From Valencia hispanica (lineage: Eukaryota; Chordata; Actinopteri; Cyprinodontiformes; Valenciidae), in NCBI GenBank assembly GCA_963556495.2, contig OY747707.1, forward strand, positions 33,873,871 to 33,937,870: a stretch of DNA of 64,000 bases, given 5' to 3'. Numbering within the stretch: the first letter of the stretch is position 1; each line of letters starts with the position of its first letter. Below the pieces are notes generated by a model. That model saw nothing but the letters and a program-made list of their open reading frames with translations. It was not told the origin of the DNA and made no database searches. Below are positions 1-10,343 of the stretch, in pieces. Made by a program: the position numbers and the translations under genes.

Positions 1-756
1 ATGAACAAAAACCATCCGTCAATATTTTTTTTACAAATTTTTGCTGTCAGAAATCTTGTGCTTCTACAAGCCATTTGAAAAAGTGCCTTATTGTGATGTC
101 ACAGTAAGCAGAAATTTGCATATAAGTGCCCTTCACAGGTCAAGCCACTCCCATCAACTGTCAAACTCCACCCACCAATTCCGATTCCATGCCATACTCA
201 AGTGTGGCAAACCCACAGCCAGAGGTGGGTAGAGTACAAAAAATTGGACTCAAGTTAAGTTAATAATTGGCTGTTTCAAGCAGGATTTAATATCACCACT
301 CTAGAAGATCCAGCAGTGTTTGTAAGTTCAGATGTAAAAAGTGATAATAAAAAAGCTGATAAGAGCAGCTATTAAAGCAGCTACACAATCCACCAGCACA
401 ATTATACAATAACATTTGCAATCTTAAGACAAATAACAGGATAAAGAGGGGCAATGAGGTCATGTTATTCTGGTCCCCACCTCATTTTTATAATTTTTGG
501 GGGGATTGGTGACAGTAAAATAAAATGTTTTTCCACAATTAAGAAAACCTCACACATCAAAAGAGCCCACAATTTCCACAGCTGTAAACCAAGAAATTTG
601 CATCACCTATTTTGCAAAACTACACACAGTGAAGGTGCATCTACCTTAAACACAGAAACATCACAATGCTTCTATTGTGCCTTTTCAGAGCACATGAGCC
701 CACACATGAACCAACTGGTTAAACACAACAAAACCTCCCGCAGAAAGATGGTAAGC

Positions 757-787
<31 letters not shown>

Positions 788-1170
788 AAATTTGCAGCGT
801 ATGAGTTCACTTGTGCTGAGGAAAAGTAAGATGAAAGGGAGGAGTCCAGAGAGGAGAAGAATAACGATGGAGAGGTAGATAATAAGCAGAGGCAAACTTG
901 TGGACAGAGAGCATGCAGAAGGAATAAAACAACCAACTTCAAATGAGTTCTGAGGAATTACACGTACCTAAACAATGATGCTGTTGGAGACTGAACTGAA
1001 CATATTCATTCGTACTTCCAGATTGTCTTACCTGAGCATTTTGTTATAAATAATATTCCCACTTCTCTGCAAAATGAGTGTTGGTGAATTTATTTCTAGA
1101 CTCCCTCTGTAAATCACCTGATGTAATCATGAGAAATGAATTAAATGTGTCTTAGGCCTTCCTCATCAGT
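1..1170. other. AT-rich non-coding stretch, no gene seen
   Basis: No reading frame here has recognisable protein character. The only notable structure is a run of 22 C (756-777) followed directly by 13 A (778-790), a simple-sequence tract that can create spurious proline/lysine frames. By position this DNA lies downstream of opsin exon 2 in gene direction, so it is either opsin intron 2 or beyond; the sequence does not decide. Confidence 0.5.
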
Positions 1171-1178
1171 GTGTGAGC

Positions 1179-3085
1179 CAATGGCGCCCCCAAGGGGGGC
1201 AAGAGGGGTCCATGCCAACCCCTGGAAAATGCATGGCCACCCAATTGGCCCCCTTAAAGAAAACTGCCACCCTCTTTAAAAATAAAATCATATTGAGTTC
1301 ATACAAACCAGAGTCATCTTTAATCAAGACTTAAATGCAAAACCCAATTATTAAATACATAAATTATAATAATAAAAAAATCATAATAAAATAAAAAAAC
1401 CTCGTTGCTGCCCACCAATTTCAATTGACTGTTTCAAAGACGAACAGTAATTCTAGCCTGCACCTGTGGGGGGTGCTAATGAACCGAAAGGCGAGCGTTC
1501 TGAAGAAGAAACAGTGCAGCTTTTATTGAAGTTTTATTGAATTAAAAAGAAGCTACATTTACTCAGCTTTAATCTTTTCTTTGATTTAAGTCATTTACTC
1601 CACACATTTTTACTCTTAATTTCTCCTGTAGCTTCTCTTTTGCCACAATCCTCTCTCTATTCAACAGATAGACAGGCAGTCAGTAGTTTGCTAACCTAGA
1701 GAACGGTTCTGCTCCAATGGTACAAAAGTAGGGCAACGCAGATAAGTAGTCATTTAATAAAAGTTTGTTCATTTCGGTCATTGATGTAGGCAAGGCAAGG
1801 CAAGGCAATTTTATTTGTATAGCACACTTTCAACAACAAGGTAATTCAAGATACTTTTCTTTGAGATAAAATGGATATTTTCCAGGAAAACGCATAATGG
1901 AAGGCAGACATGCCTTGAATCCATACAGTCCCACATTTCAAGTGAAAAAATCCCTCACTACTGCAACTCTGAAGATCTAGAATATTAATTAGAGGAAAGG
2001 AAAGGAGAGGAAAAAAAGCAGTGGCTTGGAAATACCAAAGAGCTTGATGGAGCTCACAGTCTTCCTTGTGCCATATAGCGAGGTGTTTGACACAGTATTT
2101 AAACTTTGTTTAATAGCACTTGCATTACCTTTGAGCAATGCATCATGAGAGTGCAGTTTTTCTTTGCTAAGTTAATCAAGACTCACTTGAGAAACACCAT
2201 GAGGAATGAGCGCCTCAGCAACTCTGATGTTTTGAGTATTAAATTTAAAAAGAGCAAGAAGCATTAATCTCATCTGTTTTGTGGACATTTTTGCTAGAAG
2301 ACATGGCAACAGGCAAATTAAATTGTTCTAAAATTCTAAAACATATATTAAAATAATTGAAAAAACAGTTTGAAATGTGGTCTTTTTTCTGAAATGTTAG
2401 TTTCTCAACTCAATTAAAATGTGTTGGATTCATATAGTCTTTTTAATGAAAAAGAGTGAAAGGGCATCCAATGCACAGTGTTTTGGTTAACCTTGCAATA
2501 AAGACATAACATTGTGGGGACTGAAGGCAGAAGCTGCTTACAGAGACATCAGACATGATCGGGGGCGCAAGGGATTAAGTCCGAGCGGGCTCATGACTAG
2601 CCGTAATAAAATGTAAGACACACCGATCTGGACTCCAGCCTCATCCTTGTTAAAAGGAAGAAGATATTTTATTCCATGACAACAGTCACAGGCCCAACTC
2701 TCCCTGAGTTAAAGCTGCAGTCCGGAGAATATATTTATGTATCAAAGTTTTATAAATCTTTAAAATGATAGTGGGGTTCAATACCATGATCAAAGGCTAG
2801 TGCTCCACAACATTTGTTGTTCTTCCTAAGTCCTTCCTCCCATAGACCCCTATGCATTTCACACTGACCCGCAATTTTTTTTAGCCAATACAATTTGAGT
2901 TTCCGCCTTGTTGTCTGTCAATCGACTTCCATGCGAACCTGTGAGGATGATAGTGGAATTAAAAAAATCTTTCTCTCCCTCAAATACTCCGGACAGCAGC
3001 TTTAACACAAGGAGGACCAATTGGGTGTGCCACCCTAAAATCTTCACTGGCCCTCCCTTTTGAACATTTTCTGGGGGCGCCACTG
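1179..3085. mobile_element. Non-autonomous hAT-like DNA transposon
   Basis: The ends form an imperfect terminal inverted repeat: left CAATGGCGCCCCCAAG, and right, read on the minus strand, CAGTGGCGCCCCCAGA. The element is flanked by an exact 8-bp direct repeat, GTGTGAGC, at 1171-1178 and 3086-3093. Eight-base target duplications with CAGTGG-type ends are the hallmark of the hAT superfamily. The 1.9 kb interior is AT-rich, and I recognise no transposase domain in it, so it would have moved using a transposase supplied elsewhere. A LINE 3' tail lies inside it (about 1788-1858). Superfamily is inferred from ends and duplication length; the exact family is unknown. Confidence 0.85.
1788..1858 (-). 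repeat. LINE 3'-end fragment, reverse orientation
   Basis: The stretch has tandem GGCAA units followed by a segment resembling the fish LINE 3' tail that ends in AATAAACTTGCCTTGCC on the opposite strand. A matching plus-strand tail lies at about 23765-24036. It is nested inside the hAT-like element. Boundaries are approximate. Confidence 0.5.
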
Positions 3086-3289
3086 GTGTGAGCTGCTAAA
3101 AGACAACATGTCACTTTTAATCAGTGTATAATCTTGATAAATATGAGGATGCCCCATAAATGTTTAAATTCTTTATCAAGAAATGTAAATTTATTAATGT
3201 CTTATTTATTTTTTTATCTCTAGAAAAGAAAGTGATTTAATTTCAGACATGCCACTAAAATTTGCAATATTTTACTCACTGACCAAAAG

Positions 3290-3840
3290 ATATAAACAAA
3301 AATGTAAATTCTGGGAAATGTGTGGCAGAATGGGCATCCTAACAGGATAAAGTTAGGGTACACTAATTGCTAGTCCCACCACTTCTGGCTGAAATAATTT
3401 TAGAGAGATGCTTCTTGTAGCCATCTACCAGTCTCTAAAATTGATCCGAGACATGTCTGGCTCAAATTTCGCTTTGAAGAAGTTTTGAAGAGTTTCTTGG
3501 ATGTGAAGGCTGTTTCAAGGCCATCAGGTCTTTGAGTCGGGGACATTAAAACATTTTTTAATCCTCATCCAGTTCTTAGTGGATTTACAAGTATGTTTTT
3601 GGGTCATTGTTATGTTGCAGGGTCCAGTTCTGCTTCAATTTTTTTTTTTGTTTAAATGATGGACTCAAACTTTCCTCAAGCACCATCTGACCCTAGTTAG
3701 AGGTTTTCTCCTTGAAAATATATCAGTAGCAAAACCCCGCTGTATGACTGGAGATGAGAGATGTTTTTGAAGACTTTTTTTAAATCTTGTAGACTGTTAT
3801 CAGGGTGATTAACCAAACCGATTTAATTGCAACTGTTATG
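3290..3840. repeat. Degenerate dispersed repeat, probable DNA transposon relic
   Basis: The text resembles reverse-oriented transposase relics common in fish, with phrases such as GGGTCATTGTTATGTTGCAG. No ends, target duplication or open frame can be defined. The element may continue on the other side of the repeats at 3885-5112. This is recognition by eye and is weak. Confidence 0.3.
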
Positions 3841-3884
3841 AGTGCTCTTTCACTAGCAATGATATGAATTTAGAGATTTAATGA

Positions 3885-4331
3885 AGGAAGGAGTCGAAGG
3901 GATGGATGAATGGAAGGGGGGGAATGAATTATCTGGGGAGATATGCCGATGGAGGCTTGGGTGAAGACTTAGCATGGGGGTACAGTCTTTAGGAAACAAC
4001 CTTACCCGAGCCTGCACAGGACCCCCGCCAGATGGAACCTGAAACAAGGAGTTATAGGGAGGTGAAAACAAGGTGGGGATGAGAATAAGGGAAAGAGGAT
4101 GGGGATGAGGAGGGATGAAAGGATAAGGGGAATAGGACTATGCAGAGTGGGGATAAAGGGATGAAGAAATGAGGAGGGATGGATAAATGCATGAGGAGAT
4201 GCCCAACTAAGGGCAAGGAAGAGTGGGTGTCGAAAGAACATGACTGACATGCAATGGATTGGATTTATATAGATGCCTGAGTAATTAGAGGTGGATTTGA
4301 GGTGGGGTCCTGCTTCCAAACCTAAGTTAAC
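3885..4331 (-). repeat. Dispersed repeat family X, copy 1 (minus)
   Basis: Read on the minus strand, this segment runs parallel to 6905-7320 on the plus strand. Both begin TGGAGTTAAT.TGTTAACTTA, continue with a GGAGC/GGAAGC, CC-rich and 'AAATCCAC' block, then a pyrimidine-rich CATCC/CATCC tract, a GGTCCTG motif, and 'CAAGCCTCCATC', and end near 'CCTTCCTTCA.TAAA'. A TATATAAATCC motif and a terminal ATTAAA are compatible with an LTR-like promoter and poly(A) signal, but no clean target duplication was found. Family unknown. Confidence 0.55.
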
Positions 4332-4367
4332 ATATTAACTCCACTTTTTCAAGACTCATAAGGTGCT

Positions 4368-5112
4368 TGTTAGGTTCTGTGGGTGTTTTGAGTTTTTCCT
4401 TTCACTTCGTTTCCTTCCCCTCTTTTCCCCAAGGTGCTCTCTTGTTTTGTTCCTCCTGTTTGTGTTTAAAGTTAGTCCTTTTCCTTATTCGGTTTTATTA
4501 TTACTTTCATGTACTCTTTGGTATTCATGCACTTCCTTGTTATCTTATTTCCTCCTTGCTCAGATGTTTTCACCTTTGTCTATGTCCACCTTCTCATTTT
4601 GTGTTTTCTTAGTTAATCTCCTCATTTAATTCTTCCTTCTGTTCTCCAGTGTCTCCTTAAGTTTCCTTTAGAGTTCTCCTTAGTCATATCTTTAGATAGT
4701 TTCCAGTTTCTTAAGAGTTTCTGTTTCCCTTGCCCTTCTTGTTGTCTCCCTGCCACTCTGCTTCTAACCCAGTTTCACTCATTGCCCTCACCTGCATCTG
4801 ATTTCACTAATTGGTCATTGGTCTTATCTGTCACTTCCTCATTTTCTCCTCAGTATATATTCAGCTCTCATTCTGTCACAACTTGCTGGTTCGTCATCAT
4901 TTTTACCCGGTCTGGTTCCTGCCCAGTTCCTGTTTTCTTCTTCTTTTTTTTTTCTCTTTCTTTTTTTCTTTTTTTCTTTTCTTCTTCTTCTTTCCCCCAT
5001 CGCTGCATTTGTTGGTTCTCCTGAGTTTTGTAAGTTCTTGTTTTTTGGTTGCAATTAAATCTTTTACATTTTACTTGCTACTTTTGGGTCCTTTATCTAA
5101 CCAAACATGACA
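4368..5112 (+). mobile_element. Solo LTR (LTR retrotransposon)
   Basis: The segment begins TGTTAGGTTC and ends AAACATGACA, the TG...CA signature of an LTR. An exact 5-bp duplication, GTGCT, flanks it (4363-4367 and 5113-5117). It carries a TATATATTC promoter-like motif near 4854 and an ATTAAA poly(A)-like signal near 5056, followed by TTTTGGGTCC close to the 3' end. No internal retroelement sequence adjoins either side, so it fits a solo LTR left by LTR-LTR recombination. Related copies lie at 47057-47419 and 55749-58287. I do not assign a clade, though Ty3/gypsy-type is plausible. Confidence 0.8.
4925..4990 (+). repeat. T-rich polypyrimidine tract in solo LTR
   Basis: The tract consists of runs of T and TTC/CTT units with no coding character. 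It explains the long phenylalanine/serine frames on the plus strand and lysine/arginine frames on the minus strand in this region. Confidence 0.8.
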
Positions 5113-5117
5113 GTGCT

Positions 5118-5940
5118 ACAATGTTCTTTCTGAAGGCTTCAGATGACTCCTTGGAAACCAGTGTGATATTCATTCTCACTTCAACAGTCAGGTGCACACC
5201 AGTATAAATATTTGTGCTTTAAACACCCCAAACCTCCTTTCAAATTCTGAGTAATGGCAATATGCACCAGATGTGTTTAATCTGAGTAATCTTAGCCATT
5301 TTAAGAGGGAATTGAGAATTATCTAATTTATTCTTTACAATGAAATGAGTAAGTTTAATCAAATAAAACAAATGTTAAAATTTATTATATTTTTATTATT
5401 CATTCTTATAATTCTAGTCAACACCCTCAGATACTGCTACATGTTTCACATGATTGTTTTTTATGCCAAAACATTTTTCATTTGTTTATCTTTTACAAGC
5501 TTTAAAATAAACAGATTATTTAATTAGAACAAAGAAAGTTGTCAGATTTTTATTTATTTATAAAAGTAATCTGCAAATCCATTCTGACACAAGATTTAAA
5601 AAGGGTTTTGCATGTTTGCCCGATTAATGGCAAATACTGCTCTAAACTGTTATGATTAATAGTTTTTTCATTTCATTGGTAAAAAAATTTTTTTGTCTAT
5701 CCTCACGAACAAGAAATGGTTCTCAATGAGTCCCCGGCCACATTTCTGACACCCCTGGTCTACAGGTAATTATGATGCTGCTGGTAAGATTTTTTCCTCC
5801 GGCTGCTTTCCTGTCATCCTACCTCAATGGTACAGCCAATGGTATCACATTTGCTCTAAACTGTTTCTATGACCTTGTTGCAAGAATCTCCTTATATGTG
5901 TAGGAGGTTTTTGCTTAGCCTTCTTAGAGAGGAACAAGAA
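5118..5940. other. No gene recognised
   Basis: AT-rich DNA with only short frames of low-complexity composition. I see no splice-bounded conserved segment, RNA gene or complete repeat. Confidence 0.5.
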
Positions 5941-6029
5941 CTATCGGCTTATCCAGCCTTGGAGGATGCAAGTGAATGAGTTTTCTAAACAGAATACTGG
6001 ACACCAATGAGCATACCATTTATGTGCAA

Positions 6030-6560
6030 AAAATTTACATTGCAGTGCATTTCCACAAGACAATTTCCAGGACATTTCTGGGAGGGGGAAGGTGACAGGG
6101 AAATTAAGCTGACTCGGTCCTCTCAGCTCTTGTGTCGCCATACAAAATTGGTATTTTAAGGAATTTGCTAAAACGTCAGCATATTGCGACAATTTTGGCA
6201 GTGAGCGACTTCAATGATTAGCGCCAAAAGGCACCCATAGCAGTAGAGAATAACAAGACATTGACAATGGAAGAAGGAGGGATGGTTGTCACATTTTTGT
6301 TTGCTATGTTATACACTGCTTCACCAGCAACTCTTCCAATTTAAGAAATGCAGATTGTTTGGCAACGTCTGCTGATATAATTTTCCACCAAGTTACAACC
6401 AGTCAGCATGAGTTAACTACAGGTCCCGGCCAGCAACTCCAGCGGGCCATTTCCTTTTAGATACCCCAAGGCAGGTTCTCATTTGGTTCCTGAAATGGCC
6501 CAGAAAGTGGTTTCGGGCCGGCCCAGTGTAGTGGACACACGTGAATACCGTGAAGGTCCC
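6030..6560 (+). repeat. Dispersed repeat family Y, copy 1
   Basis: This stretch aligns by eye with about 14925-15440 over nearly its whole length in the same orientation. Shared landmarks are GGACATTTCT, CTCGGTCCTCTCAGC, AAAACGTCAGC, AGCACCAAAAGGC-type text, TAGAGAATAACAAGA, TTTGCTATGTT and 'CAAGTTACAACCA.TCAGCATG'. It looks like a non-autonomous transposon family of about 0.5 kb, but I could not define its terminal repeats. Just to the right (6568-6600) are two near-inverted copies of CTAGTATAAGGCTATA. Confidence 0.7.
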
Positions 6561-6904
6561 CTAAACTGGCTAGTATAAGGCTATAAACTAGCCTTATACT
6601 GATTGAGACAAAAATGGGGCTGAGGTTATTTTCAAAAACTGTACAGCCAATGCTCAAACCTCCTTCTTTTTCCCCAATGCTAATAACGACACCAAGGCGT
6701 TTCTTTGACAGAAGCTTAACAGGAACATCTGTTCTAAACAAACGTCCTTAAAAGATTAACAACTTCCCATAGTCTCCCAGCAACTAGTTTGGAGGTGTGC
6801 ACACCAAAGAATGCTTCTTCAGTTGGGAGCCCTGTGCATATAAATAGTTTTTATGTGAAAGGGCAATGCATGATAAGACTCATAATACCCTCAGTAAATG
6901 GAGT

Positions 6905-7320
6905 TAATGTGTTAACTTAAGTTCGGGAGCTGGACCACACCCCAAATCCACTTCTCATTCAGCAATGTACTCAAATTCAATTCCCCTGGCATTTACACCT
7001 GGATTGCATCTCTAATCACTCTGCAGTCCACAGAAACTCAGCCTGTCTCGGTGGTTTTTTGCACCCCTCCCTTCCCGAGCCTCTATCCGGCTTCACTCCC
7101 TCATCCCTTCATCCACTTATCCTCACCCTTTCATCCTAGCTCACTCATAGTCCTAGCCTCTTCTAACATCTGTCTTTCAGGTTTGTCTGGGGGGTCCTGA
7201 AAAAGATTAATTCCAGAAGACTGCACCCCCACACTGAATCTTCATCCCAAGCCTCCATCAATGCATTTTCCCAGACAGTTCATCGCTTCAACCCCTTCCT
7301 TCAATAAACATTGCAATTTA
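6905..7320 (+). repeat. Dispersed repeat family X, copy 2 (plus)
   Basis: Opposite-orientation counterpart of the segment at 3885-4331. It starts near TGGAGTTAATGTGTTAACTT, runs through a pyrimidine-rich tract of CATCC-like units, and ends near CCTTCCTTCAATAAACATTG, where AATAAA resembles a poly(A) signal. The two copies face away from each other around about 2.6 kb. No target duplication is visible. Confidence 0.55.
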
Positions 7321-7329
7321 AATCTCTGT

Positions 7330-9660
7330 AAGGGTGTGCCTTGCTAATGAACTGAACATGGGAAATATGTACTGGCATTAGAAGGGTGGACTGTTCATTG
7401 CGTTTGCACAGAGATCTTTTCAGTAATGCAATGAGAATTGCACACACCATGCCAAGAATGTCATAATTTACAGGGATTGCTTCCAGTGTAATGTACCTTT
7501 GGTATGAGGTGGTATGGTCAGCTTTTAATTTTCTGACATCCAAACCCCCCAGGCTTTCCTCAGCTCAACACAATAGATTATTACATTGTGCCTTTATTTT
7601 AACAAGGAATCTCACTGAGATCAGAAATTGCTTTTACAATATAGACCTGGCCCAGACGAATGCCACACAAATTCGAACTATGGAAAACAAATATTACACA
7701 ATAGATTTAACTAATGACATTGTGATTTAAAAAGTAACCAAGAAAAGCAGACATTCCTCTTTTACGACAACTTTTTATAGATTATTCAAAGACCATGATA
7801 CATGGTGGGAAAATACTGTTTAGCTAAAATTTGTCAGTGCAATCAGAATATTCCAAAAGAACTAATTGGAAGGACGAAAATGGTGGTTATTAAAGCTAAC
7901 AAAGTAGGTTACTGAGGTATACTGGTAGTTTATCAAGCAGAACTTAATGAATAAAAATATACTAATGCTATAGTCAATAGATGGTTAAAAAAGTCAAGTT
8001 AACTAAAGCAGTTAAGTCAGAGATTTTGCATTTGAGAAGAAACGTAAAGAAGCAAGGCACAGAGAATCAAGGGTCCTTTTAGAGGAGGAGGGTGGATGAA
8101 AGTACAGTATATTATAGTAATATATTATAGACAAGTTTCTTCAGCCAGTTTATTTCTTTGCACAATCAGTTATCACTGCTTTCACCAGCCTCCCCCATGC
8201 CCAACCCAGGACACCAATAAACTGTCACCACAAAAACAAACCATGACCTCCCAGCGAGAGTTTTGTTGAGCAACAAAATACTCATGGTACACTCACATTT
8301 TGTTATCCACAACAGAGTCCTGTCCCCAATTTTTAACAATGTAGGTTGGTGTTACTCCAATGTGAATGGAGACCATTAAGGAATTGCAGTAAAATTTGAT
8401 TTAAGCTGCTCCCAGCTTTGACTTATAAATTTGTTACTTAGAGGCTTCAAAGTTAAAAGACTAAAACTTTTCAGCACTGGTATACAAAAAAATTATGTGT
8501 CAGCATTGTCTAAACCATTTCATTGTTGCAGAAAACCCTAAAGTGAATTCAGGCCTGTGCACCCAATTTATTCTTATCAGCTACAGATTTTGTGAAATGA
8601 AAAAAAGACAATTTAAATCTTGTTGCTAGCTTTAAGTGAAGAGGCTATTGGAAATAAACCACTTTAATACAAACAATTTGCAAATATGAAACCATTTATA
8701 TATGATAGCCACTATATGGAGAAGGCATTATATCAGTGATTCTCAAGCTCTTAACAATAATCACCTCAATAAATGCAGACAATTCTAGTCAGTACAAGAG
8801 GAGTAGGACTATTTCCGTTTGTATTTTGGCACATAACAGAAAGCAACAGCATTTATTAAAAACTAAACTTAAGGGGAAAATCTAACTACAAGCTGTGAAA
8901 ATCAGCAGATATTACATCTGAATTTATAAGCTCAAGCAGGAAAGACCTTATTGGTTGATGGTTGAAATGTCAGAATCTGGGATTTGTGTTTTGGGGGTTC
9001 TATGGACCCAGAACAGGGTCATAATTATTGTATCTTTGCCTCATGTGCCTGCATCTAGGTCCAATCTCAACCACAAAATCCTGACATGAATCCCTTTAAC
9101 AACAATTTGTGATAACTGCCGTGATAAATTGTTTATTTGCCCTACTAGCAGTTTGTATGTAATGAAAGGATTTCTACACATGCTAAATAAACACATGTGA
9201 AGCTGATTTTGTATTTGAATGCAATGTACAGAGTCACGGATTGCTAAAGCTTTAACTAACAGTAATTAGCCTGATCACTGTGTACAGCATTAGGTAAATA
9301 ATTTTTCAACCTGTGTCTAGAAGATATGAATAATATGTTTTGGTTTTTTTTGTGGGGTGGGGACTTACTTGAGCAGAAATTAAAGAAAAAGACAGCAAGA
9401 ATGGAGGAGGGGGAAAGAGGATTTGAAATAAGTAGCAGCCAGGTCATTGGTAAGAGTGAGAACTTCTATAAAAGTAAGAGTTTGGAGTTATGAGCCAACT
9501 TCTGATCAATTTGTCCTTCTCTCTACAGTGAGCAAGTGAGTAAGATTTTTGACAAATAGGATTTAGACAGTTGTAACATTTCCCAACAAAAAAAGAAACA
9601 AACACCTCTTTGTTTAGAACTGTTGCCATGAAACGGTGGTTTTGGGTCAAAAATGAATAT
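7330..9660. other. No gene recognised
   Basis: AT-rich non-coding DNA. All frames are short and unlike known proteins, and I see no bounded repeat. Confidence 0.5.
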
Positions 9661-9779
9661 GGCAGTTTGACTTGTAAAGTTGCATGTGAAGGAACATCCT
9701 CCGGGAAGGACGCATACCGCCATGCTTATTGAAAATGGTATAGACAGCATATCAGCACAAACATTTCAAAGCAAATGCT

Positions 9780-10060
9780 AAGCAAAGGGGACGAGGTGTT
9801 ATGATTTGGGCTTTTTTTTTGCAACCATAAGACCTGTTCATGTCAGACAGCAAAAGCTTATTCCAAATAGACTGATTCAACGAGACAATAATCCCAAACA
9901 CAGCAATTCACATCAGAAAGGCTATTACAAAAATTAAAGTGTTCAATTGGAAGAAAATCAGTCCAGACCTCAACCAGATTGAAACGTTGTGAGATGTGCA
10001 TTAAAGAATGATTGATTGCAAATTTCAACCTTCGGGACAGCTGATGGTCATGCTGTTGGT
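9780..10060 (+). pseudogene. Tc1-like transposase relic
   Basis: Broken plus-strand frames carry two Tc1/mariner signatures. One resembles 'GVMIW' (near 9796) and the other the region around the second catalytic Asp, with DNNPKHS where active elements have a DND/DNDPKH motif, followed by SRPQPD in place of the usual SPDLNP. Stops and frameshifts interrupt the frame and no terminal repeats were found. It is a decayed, immobile remnant sitting immediately before the LINE insertion at 10344. Confidence 0.6.
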
Positions 10061-10330
10061 TTTATCTGGAGAAGCAAAGCATTACATGGTAAAATAATCC
10101 TAACCAAAGTTTTCATAGAATTGCGGCTTCTTGGCTTGGAGCCAGGTGTTGATTCCAATTGGGAAGCACTACTGTTGCTGATGGGAGGAACAAAAGCAAT
10201 GTTAGAAAAAATAAAATCCTGTTCCAAAAGAAATCATTCAAGTTATTGCTGCTAAGCGTTGTTCTACAAGCTATTAACGATGGAGAGTATTTAGTTTTTC
10301 CACATATAACTTTTCCACTTTAGTTTAATT

Positions 10331-10343
10331 TATTTCTTTAATA
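10331..10343 (+). repeat. 13-bp target-site duplication, left copy
   Basis: TATTTCTTTAATA occurs here and again, exactly, at 13705-13717. The two copies bracket the LINE, marking the original target and both ends of the insertion. The AT-rich target suits nicking by an APE-type endonuclease. Confidence 0.9.

Noticed and set aside
4782..5110. Long phenylalanine/serine-rich and lysine/arginine-rich frames
   Set aside because: They arise from the T-rich tract of a solo LTR and have no domain or codon structure of a gene.
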